Shown here: one piece after another, positions 16,951 to 23,792 of the stretch
Layout: each line of letters begins with the position of its first letter
Position numbering within the stretch: position 1 is the stretch's first letter
From: Saccoglossus kowalevskii
Lineage: Eukaryota; Hemichordata; Enteropneusta; Harrimaniidae
Reading direction: 5' to 3'
Length of the DNA: 23,792 nucleotides
Assembly: GCF_000003605.2 (NCBI RefSeq)
Contig: NW_003125901.1
Coordinates: 15,785-39,576, forward strand
The notes under the pieces: generated by a model
The model's database searches: none
Told to the model about the DNA's origin: nothing
What the model saw: only the letters and a program-made list of their open reading frames with translations
Made by a program: the position numbers and the translations under genes

Positions 16951-17290
16951 ATCATTTGGGTTTAGCGGTTAAAACGTCTGTTTGACACACAGAAGTCCCT
17001 GGGTTCGAAGCTAGTCTTAAACGTGGTCAGGGCCAATCTATACACCGTACCATTTCTGGGACAATTTTTCGGAGAGATTTTACGCGATTCTATTGTCAAT
17101 CGGAGACAGGACATTTAGTGTAGTGTATAATTTTAAATTCCGCAAGTTAGGATTCAGAGTGCTCGATAAACACTCAATGGTTTTAAGGTCATCGTCAAAC
17201 TCTTCCATTGGAGACGAAAAGTGTCCGAATCTATGTGGCACAGTGAAAGATATATTCGATATCTGGCGGTTGATATAGACAGCTTACTGT
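16951..17290 (+). repeat. tRNA-Val-derived SINE-like repeat (GAC anticodon)
   Basis: A tRNA-like head begins near 16951. It has D-stem GTTT/AAAC around AGCGGTTA, a perfect anticodon stem TCTGT/ACAGA with loop TTGACAC (GAC, valine; anticodon 16984-16986) and B box GGTTCGAAGC at 17002. The acceptor and T-stems are not paired, so it is not a tRNA gene. The following ~270 bp would be the SINE body. It includes CCATTGGAGACGAAAAGTGT (17204-17223), which recalls blocks found in invertebrate SINE bodies. No poly(A) or target duplication was found, so the right end is uncertain. Confidence 0.5.
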
Positions 17291-19207
17291 GTTAGAAAAA
17301 AAAATCATGTGATGTCGTGGCAGTTGTGTTAACTACTGACATCACAATGGCTAAACCGCATATATTGTGTGTAATTGAGGCACAGTGTGAAATATTCGTG
17401 GAAATTTATTAGAAATACCAGAAGAAAGTGTGGTTTTACAGAATATAAATCCAGTTACGGTCATAGCCGAGCAAATTGCCCGAATGAAAATGTTACCAAT
17501 AGAATGTGTGGGGAAAATGACCACTTCTTGAACGTCAAGTAAATTGACATTGAATTGGGTTAAGGTCAAAGCAATACAGAATTTCACGTACATATAAAGC
17601 CTACTATTCAAACAATAATGTCATCAAAACATTCCAGGCCACCTCCTAATTGGCGATCTTGAATAAACGTGGGTCTCTTGTGTTGATGGTTCTATTCTCA
17701 ATTGTTAATTGTGGGGACTGTGCCCACCCACTGTATATGCCCTTCGTGTTGTATGTTGCTATTGACACGCTTGTTAAACATGGTCACAAACATGGATGTG
17801 ACTCGTCACGACACATACTAAGTTATCCCTGTACTTGTTTGATTTATTAGACAATATATCCTGGATTGAATCAATTGCACATCAAGGTAAGAATATACGT
17901 TGTCTGTGATAAATATATTACTGAATAATGATTTGTTGTATGAAATAAAGTAAATTTTCACAGTATATGCTGTGTTCGGTAGTTGAATAAATTGGTTTTA
18001 ACCACGCCTGATGTCAACTAACTGTATATGACTGCATGGAGTGTGATATATTCGTTTATACTTTCGAGGTATTTTTATTTTTTGTCTAATATCGACTAAA
18101 TGCTAAGTATATATATATATATTTTTTTTAAATGCTATTCAAAATTTATCAGCGGGAAACTCTTGACAATTATAACCAAATGAAAGTCTATTCAAACCTT
18201 TGAGATGATACTATACCAACATTCCTTGTCTAATGGTATTTTATAACACTATTAAGGAGATTGCACAGTGTGTGTGTATTTTCTAGTGTGATTCTACGTT
18301 GCCGGGGTAACGTCACATATATAGATAATTTGTTATATGCTTGAAACCATGTTTGTGCGCTGACGTCGTAGCTAATACAGATTAAACAGAAGGTACATTG
18401 ACTTGAACTATACGATTGGTTTTAATCCGATGTTTCGAGGACCTCATCCATTCATTGCTCTTTCACCAAATCACTTAGTGTGTTTCAAAAACAAACTGAG
18501 GTTGTCATTCCTAGAGTCAACTGATTTTTTTGGGACGTGCCTTAAACAGGAATGGTATTTGGATAACACGATGTATTAGATTATAATCATTTCTGAGAGA
18601 TGTGACTGACGTTGTTCTCTATTTCACATATCCCCTATCTGTTGTCGCTTTCTGACAATACATGCTTTTATTTATTTTTTCAATTTGTTTCATTGTCCGT
18701 TTCTGTGATTGTGTTAGTCTTATTTTCTGCTTTCTCTGTTCATACAATTCATAACACTGTGCCTACATCTTTCACATTTGAACTGCGGTCCCAATTCGAG
18801 GATATGTGGCGGTCCTGGGTAGTTGTGATAAATCACTACGAGAAATTGGACTAATTCTAATTACCAAACCATTACACAGACAGCAAGAATACCATTACAA
18901 ACAATAGATGCGTAAAATTTAAAAGTTAACTCAACATCCCTTTGCCCTTTGTCATCGATTGGAGGCAAATCTTTTGTTGCAAAAATGTATAGGTTAATTA
19001 ATAATATCAATTAAAGTTTACGTCTGTTTACCAGTTTTCGTTCCTCTCTCAATAATGTAATATTCATATTTTGCATATGGCGTTGACAACTGGGCATCCC
19101 GCATATCTTGGGACGTTACAGTTCTGACGCACAGTATGACATACAGTTTATGGAGGAGGCAACTTCTATAAGTGCATAAAGCATTGTTACATATTATAGT
19201 ACATATA
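17291..19207. other. Long non-coding stretch
   Basis: Several short frames occur (17351-17611 minus, 17650-17850 plus, 18612-18854 plus); none has a recognisable domain. The plus frame at 18612 has one strongly hydrophobic stretch, but I cannot name it. A (TA)7 run lies at 18109-18122 and a degraded hammerhead-like core at 18429-18450 on the minus strand. Confidence 0.45.
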
Positions 19208-19697
19208 CTATACTAAACTATGCAATGGCGTGTGATGCATGGTGCATATACTACTGCTGGTTTTTTTGCAGGGTCAAATGTCGCCGAATCTGAAAATTGT
19301 CCACTTTGTGGTGATCTGGATTCTCTAATGCACATTGTTATTGAATGTCCGACGATTGGCGCCCTCTGTCGCTTCATTTCCCGCATTTCTACTGATTTTT
19401 TGCTACCTGGTTTGACGGTTCCTCCTTGGTGGTTCGTTATTTTGCCACCTCACCACTCACATTGTTTTCTCTCTCGTCAGTGTGAGAGTATGTTTATTGT
19501 TTATATTCATTACTGCAAAAGTTTCTATCCATATTTTCCGGCGGAATAAAGGGGAAGGAAGTGCTTTTGTGGATCCATTGGAAATTCTCAAAATTTGCAC
19601 CACCAGCAGAATTAAATCCGAATACCAGTACTTCAAACTTGTGAAACAGGTTCGAATACATTGGAAAATGGAAAATTACAAATCCATTTGTGAGAAC
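19208..19697 (+). pseudogene. Tx1/L1-type LINE ORF2 C-terminal end with RT zinc-binding motif
   Basis: This is the 3' end of a plus-strand LINE polymerase. The frame from 19220 reads MQWRVMHGAYTTAGFF, then CPLCGDLDSLMHIVIEC, the C-X2-C-X7-H-X4-C zinc-binding motif found after the RT in many LINEs (residues 27-43), then a hydrophobic/aromatic block. Near 19505 the match moves to the next frame, IHIFRRNKGEGSAFVDPLEI, then SRIKSEYQYFKLVK and HWKMENYKSICEN, which fits the basic end of Tx1-type ORF2. TKL, expected just before QWR, is present out of frame at 19212-19220. The 5' part is missing, as is usual for truncated insertions. One or two frameshifts make it a pseudogene. Its strand is opposite to copies A and B. 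Confidence 0.7.
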
Positions 19698-20037
19698 TGT
19701 TATGGTTCAGAGGTTGTTTTACACTTCAAGATGAGATGTGTACTGGGTTTTGTTTTCCCTGGATTTTTTGTGCAACCTCGAGCGCAAGTGCGTGCAATTT
19801 TATTTTGACTTTATCAAGATAACTACGACCTCGCTTATGCCACCACTTGTGACGTCATATTTTTTGTGATCTTCCATTTATATGTAGATGTATAAGGCAT
19901 TGAATCTCATATAAAAGCTTGTTGAAAAACATATTTGGTATTTCTTGAATGTTTCTGCCGATTATCGTATTGTTATCAATTCATTTATATTCAGCTTCTC
20001 GCCTGTAAATAAAAAGGTGAACCACTATACCGACTAA
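19698..20037 (+). other. Probable LINE 3' UTR and end
   Basis: Stops fill all frames. The stretch ends in TGTAAATAAAAAGG (about 20006-20019), a possible short poly(A)-type end with an AATAAA. I saw no target-site duplication, so the 3' boundary is a guess. Confidence 0.35.
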
Positions 20038-20485
20038 GTGTCTTTCCTAATACGACATAAAAACCCTTCAAGAGCGGCCGTTGCCTCAGTAATTCCCAAA
20101 TATTGTTTTCGTAAATTGTTATGTGTTAACGCCCTGTATACTGAAAGACAGTATATATGCCATGGGATTGTGGCGTATTGTTGTACGAGGCGTTGTCAGC
20201 TGACTGCTGACAAAAGCGCCTTTAGATTATTGATCAACGGGTATATATTATCTAAAAACAGCACAGAAATCGAGATTAATGTTTTTTTTCATTACCTTCA
20301 GAAGGCAATTGCGGAGCCAGTTGCAATGACAACGCCTTATTAATGCGTTTCCGTCATTTGTGAAAACCTTATACGGATTAAGTGTTTTGTAAACAAAGGT
20401 GAGATGACCGGTTTGTGTTTTTGTAATGTTGATGACTGTTGAAATTAATGTGTTGTATGTGAGACGTTAGTCGGCGTAGTTTTTG
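20038..20485. other. Unrecognised 101-codon frame and spacer
   Basis: A plus-strand frame (20038-20343) is open for 101 codons with no recognisable domain, no obvious promoter and no repeats. I treat it as probably chance. The remainder is non-coding. Confidence 0.3.
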
Positions 20486-20560
20486 ATTGGTTGATACGCT
20501 GACGTGATGGTTCATCATCATCTATATTAAACCGTGCTTCATTTCTCAACGGCAATGTCT
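20486..20560 (+). promoter_or_regulatory. Promoter-like cluster: inverted CCAAT, CRE-like site, TATA-like box
   Basis: In order on the plus strand: ATTGG (inverted CCAAT, 20486-20490), TGACGTGA (CRE-like, 20500-20507) and TATATTAA (20523-20530). The start would be about 20553. Spacing is typical for a Pol II core promoter. Candidate 5' splice sites follow at 20676 (CAAT|GTGAGTAAG) and 20685 (AAG|GTGAGA), so a short non-coding first exon is conceivable. No protein-coding exon was tied to it. Confidence 0.3.
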
Positions 20561-20719
20561 ATGCAACTGGGAACAACATTCTGCGTAGCGTAGGTTAATT
20601 TATTAATATATTAGGTGCAATACACCAGGAGTTTTGGTAGACTGTCCCATTTCCACGCAGTTTTCGGAAGTCAATGTGAGTAAGGTGAGATATGAATTAG
20701 ATTGATACGTTACGCAAAA

Positions 20720-20930
20720 TACTGTAAAATGAATAATTTTCACTGGGTTTAAATTTCGCTTAATTACCATTTCAGGCATATTCAGTGGGTTTTAAATTCA
20801 CAGTTTTATCATTTAGATAATGTGTTCTATGCGAAATTTTACATATTCACTGGGTTTTAATTTAGCGCATTTTCCAGTCAGCGAAATAAGCAAAATAAAA
20901 ACTCCGTGAATAATTAAGCCTTTTACAGTA
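20720..20930. mobile_element. MITE-like repeat with TACTGTAAAA inverted termini
   Basis: TACTGTAAAA (20720-20729) is perfectly inverted as TTTTACAGTA (20921-20930), 211 bp overall. Inside are three versions of one ~21-bp word: TTCACTGGGTTTAAATTTCG (20739), TTCAGTGGGTTTTAAATTCA (20781) and TTCACTGGGTTTTAATTTAG (20846). No open frame is present, so it is a non-autonomous repeat. No clear target duplication was seen. It lies just past the donor-like sites of the upstream promoter cluster, where it would be intronic. Confidence 0.5.
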
Positions 20931-21950
20931 ATCTACAAATTCACAACTATGGAAGTATACCTGATTTGCGGCATCAAGCTTTGCGCCAATTGAGTCTTAA
21001 GCGTCGCAGAATTCATATTATTTGTTTGATTAATTTACTGTATTTTACCGTTTATGTGGATATATAATATAATAATATAATTTTGACTTTGTAAAGTTTT
21101 TGTAATTGCATATCAATGACACATTGTTTATGTGTTGCCAATCGGAGACATGTTTGCGTGTAATTCTTGTTAAGATGGATTAGTTTCATTATTTGTCCTA
21201 TATAGGATAGTGTAATTTACTCATCTATCCGTACACAAACGTATAGTTAGTGTGTCACAGTTGTCATTCAGCGCGCCATCGAATCTCGGGTAAACAATGT
21301 ATTTATTCGCGTTGTATCTGTCGTCTGAGACGCACGTCAAACACACGCGATGCGACGATGGATGGGTTTTAACAATAAGATTTATTTCTATCATCAGGTG
21401 CTGCAGCTGCAGTAATCTCATTCCAATTATTTTATTTTACGAACAAATAGAAAAAAGAAACCGATCAGATTATAAATAAGCCGATTTTGGCAAATTTAAA
21501 AGTCGTTATTCGACAGTTAATGGTCGCAGTGCTTGGGCGGTGAATGGAGATTGTCATTTCATGCGAAAAGAACTCGACTCGTAAAAAATAAGTTCAACAA
21601 AGAAAATAGGGAATAAACACTGGAGACTAACAGTCGTTCATCTTCGAATCACAATTATTTCTTTAGAGTTCGTGCATAAAATGCAGATATTTTACCTTTG
21701 TGTGCCATTGAATACGGCTAACCAGGTGACGAACCTAATCAACTATCTGAAGGAAATAAAATAGTTTACGATTTAGTGCGTATTTATTTTCAACCCACTC
21801 TTCTGATAGTTAACACGTTCAATACAAAACTGTAAACAGTGCTGGACAATACACACACATGATATTAAATCATTGAGAATAAATTGCGCGGCTCCCCTTT
21901 TTTGTTTACACTTTAAACACTACATAACGACCTTCCCCTCACCTTTGCTG
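20931..21950. other. Non-coding stretch
   Basis: Only short frames occur on both strands (60-66 codons around 21221-21479), none recognised. The last 60 bases hold forkhead-like words (TGTTTAC near 21903, GTAAACA near 21952) just upstream of the TATA box that follows. Confidence 0.45.
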
Positions 21951-21964
21951 AGTAAACAGCCTGC

Positions 21965-22000
21965 TATATAAAAGCAGTGACTCGCAGCGCACAGATCACA
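21965..22000 (+). promoter_or_regulatory. TATA-box core promoter
   Basis: TATATAAAAG (21965-21974) is a consensus TATA box. Thirty-three bases further on, TCACATT (21996-22002) fits an initiator with start A at 21998. The flanks are GC-richer than their surroundings. A forkhead-like GTAAACA lies about 13 bp upstream. Confidence 0.55.
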
Positions 22001-22017
22001 TTTTACAGTAGGTAGCT

Positions 22018-22077
22018 ATGACTACTTGTGTACATTGCACGACCCAGACAGACGGAGTTTTCGTCGCATCACAACAG
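22018..22077 (+). CDS. Candidate first coding exon (unknown protein)
   Basis: The first ATG after the TATA box opens a 20-codon frame, MTTCVHCTTQTDGVFVASQQ, ending exactly at a donor CAG|GTTAGG (22077/22078), phase 0. The inferred 5' UTR is about 20 nt. Two downstream acceptors were considered. AACAG|GAGCG at 22487 leads, in a phase that does not match, to a 45-codon open stretch. TTTTCATTTCAG|TTGTG near 23038 matches in phase and gives 12 codons before a stop. I do not recognise the protein. The combination of TATA, initiator, ATG and donor makes a real gene start plausible, but the exon chain is unsolved. Confidence 0.35.
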
Positions 22078-22486
22078 GTTAGGCCATTGAGCTATTTGTG
22101 TGTGTGTAATTAGGGACGCCTTAATATATATTATTTAATGGCGTATGTATTTTCATAGGGGGCTATGTTTCTTTAGTGTCGCCTAGACTTGCTTTTATCA
22201 GACATGTCTGAATATATGCACCTAAGCTAAAATCTTACTTTATGTGAATTACTCTCTGAATTTGGAAGTAAATTCACGTTGCTGTGACAATTGATTCACT
22301 CCGTTTCGTTGTATTTGTTGCACGAATTTTAAAATAACTACTGAACTGCCCGTTTACAAACAACTTGTTACCTCAATTTGGAAGTGGCGGACAAATTATA
22401 ACAACCACAAATAGCAGTCAACATGTTTCCGGTTACTATGTATCTATGCGTGCTGCTTAAGTGACACCCATTGTACATCTCAACAG

Positions 22487-22625
22487 GAGCGACATACTAA
22501 ACATTCCAACAGAAACTAAAATTGCTTTCGATATCGAAACCTTAAAATTATATGCTGAGAAGAACGATGTATACTATCGTGTCGATAGAGAGACCACTAC
22601 GACAGTCGATGGGAAGTGGCTGTAA
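22487..22625 (+). CDS. Candidate terminal exon (unknown protein)
   Basis: After an acceptor-like CATCTCAACAG, one frame reads SDILNIPTETKIAFDIETLK, then LYAEKNDVYYRVDRE and a Thr run to DGKWL and TAA (22623-22625). An AATAAA follows at 22681-22686, 56 bases past the stop. The residue mix is protein-like, with balanced charged residues. There is no in-frame ATG, so it needs an upstream exon ending with two spare bases. The TATA-linked exon at 22018 ends in phase 0, so either another exon lies between or this is chance. The polypyrimidine tract is weak. Confidence 0.3.
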
Positions 22626-22680
22626 ACGCTGAAGCAGCAGCGAGCCATTCACATGTATCTGATGATATCTGCGCAGCTCC

Positions 22681-22686
22681 AATAAA
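22681..22686 (+). terminator. Poly(A) signal AATAAA
   Basis: Canonical hexamer 56 bases after the stop of the candidate exon at 22487-22625. In AT-rich DNA such hexamers are common, so it counts only together with that exon. Confidence 0.3.
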
Positions 22687-22699
22687 ATGCCTAGTAGCC

Positions 22700-23792
22700 T
22701 AATCTGTTTTTCATTAATATCATTGGCGGATTTTCAACGGCGGGATTATGTTTTTTTGATCTCTTTTACCGGATAAGTTAATTATTCTTGCTGATAATTA
22801 CGGAGAATTAATTAATTTCCCGAGAATTAATGTCCCTAATAACCAAAGACGAATTGTTTTGCTTGCTTTCTCAAGTGTCTCTTATGTTTGTCAATTAAAA
22901 TTGGTGAATCTCCAATTCACGACCGGTTAATCGCAGTGCGTACATTGATAAAAATTCATGGTCGCCGTGAAATCCCGTGAAATCCCGGTAGTTCCTATCT
23001 GGTACAATTAATGCTGCGTAGAATGTTTTCATTTCAGTTGTGTAAACTAGACGAAGTAGTTGTAGTTCACATGTAACACTGCCTGTCTTTGAATGTTGAA
23101 TACGTCATAGTGAAATACACATAACCGTCTTTCAACCTACGGGTGCCGCGGCGTACGCTCTTGGCACAAGAATTTATTGAAATAGAGCTAAATTATTCCT
23201 TGTGATTGAAAGTTGAAGTATTCGAAATAAATTTTGCATTCTGAAAATGTATTTTGATTTTGACTTCTGATTTTGTATTATCGTATGACAAAACAGTCAT
23301 TGTTTAGAATAAGTTCGGTTACTGACCCTTATTATTTATTTGGACTATGGCATTTTGAGATGAATCTTCACTCACTATTGACAATTTCAATTATTCGTTT
23401 TGCTTATAATATACATAGTTTATGCGTTTAGGCTCTTGAGTCGAAGTTTCCAATTTACGTGTTCGTAGCTGACTCATTCACTCCAATGTTTAAAGGCAGT
23501 TAAGTTATCTTTTACAGATAACGAGCATATACGTGAAAGTCCCGGCCTGATACATTTCCTGTAACACTCAAGTATTGTTGGTACTCATCAAGAAACATTA
23601 CCGTATAATAGTCCGACGTGGGTTCATAATGTACAATACTTGTCATGTCGTTAAAAATCGAACAATAGTTCACATGTCAGTATCTTTGCTTTTCCCTTTT
23701 TGTGTAGCATATAAACATATGCAATTATGTGGGAATATAGCAAACAATAGGTTCAATGCCATGTGTATAAAGAGTGTAAATGCCTACACTCC
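22700..23792. other. Non-coding stretch with one acceptor-like site
   Basis: No open frame of note. GAATGTTTTCATTTCAG (ending about 23037) is a good 3' splice site, followed by a 12-codon open stretch (LCKLDEVVVVHM) and stop. AATAAA lies at 23226-23231. A short tandem CGTGAAATCC / CGTGAAATCC occurs near 22966-22985. Nothing else was recognised to the end of the window. Confidence 0.4.

Noticed and set aside
18612..18854. Plus-strand 80-codon frame with one membrane-like segment
   Set aside because: No recognisable domain, promoter or splice pattern; T-rich sequence readily gives Phe/Leu/Val runs.
20005..20040. Possible tRNA 5'-half on the minus strand (GGTATAGTGGTTCACC)
   Set aside because: Only a box-A-like word is present; no anticodon arm or B box follows within the expected distance.

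Overview
The window is animal nuclear DNA: AT-rich, gene-poor and full of decayed transposable elements. The mix is L1/Tx1-type LINEs, a DIRS/Ngaro-type tyrosine-recombinase retroelement, tRNA-derived repeats and MITE-like elements. It suggests a marine invertebrate (mollusc, brachiopod, annelid or lancelet-like), but the sequence alone does not fix the phylum. No complete host gene was recognised.

Left part (1-5460). Two diverged copies of one Tx1/L1-type LINE family lie head to tail on the minus strand. Copy A keeps ORF1 and the start of the endonuclease (about 244-1250). Copy B keeps ORF1 with three intact CCHC zinc knuckles, then a frameshifted pre-RT/RT/C-terminal region (about 2030-4300). 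Upstream (5') of each copy lie units built on a tRNA-Val(UAC)-like sequence, on the same strand as the LINE. Upstream of copy A they form a tandem array with a ~196-bp period. One unit (1793-1865) is an almost perfect tRNA. This tRNA-headed LINE layout is the most interesting structure in the window.

Middle part (5460-11050). A minus-strand L1-type endonuclease fragment (6144-6448) and an intact 280-codon L1-type ORF1 protein gene (7553-8395) are followed by a decayed C2H2 zinc-finger stretch (about 8512-8690). Next comes a long, badly decayed tyrosine-recombinase retroelement (about 8740-11044). In minus-strand order it runs gag-like region, zinc knuckle, reverse transcriptase, RNase H and a possible start of the recombinase. 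Most of it shows only when frames are joined across stops and frameshifts.

Right part (11050-23792). This is mostly non-coding. It holds a short P2X7-C-terminal-like coding fragment, a candidate MITE with a 9-bp target duplication (13750-14277), an (AAAT)n microsatellite, a second tRNA-Val-like SINE (GAC anticodon), a plus-strand LINE 3' end with an RT zinc-binding motif (19220-19697) and a MITE-like repeat with TACTGTAAAA inverted termini (20720-20930). Two promoter-like regions follow. The better one has a canonical TATA box at 21965, an ATG-containing first exon with a consensus donor, and candidate acceptors and poly(A) signals downstream. It may be the start of a small host gene.
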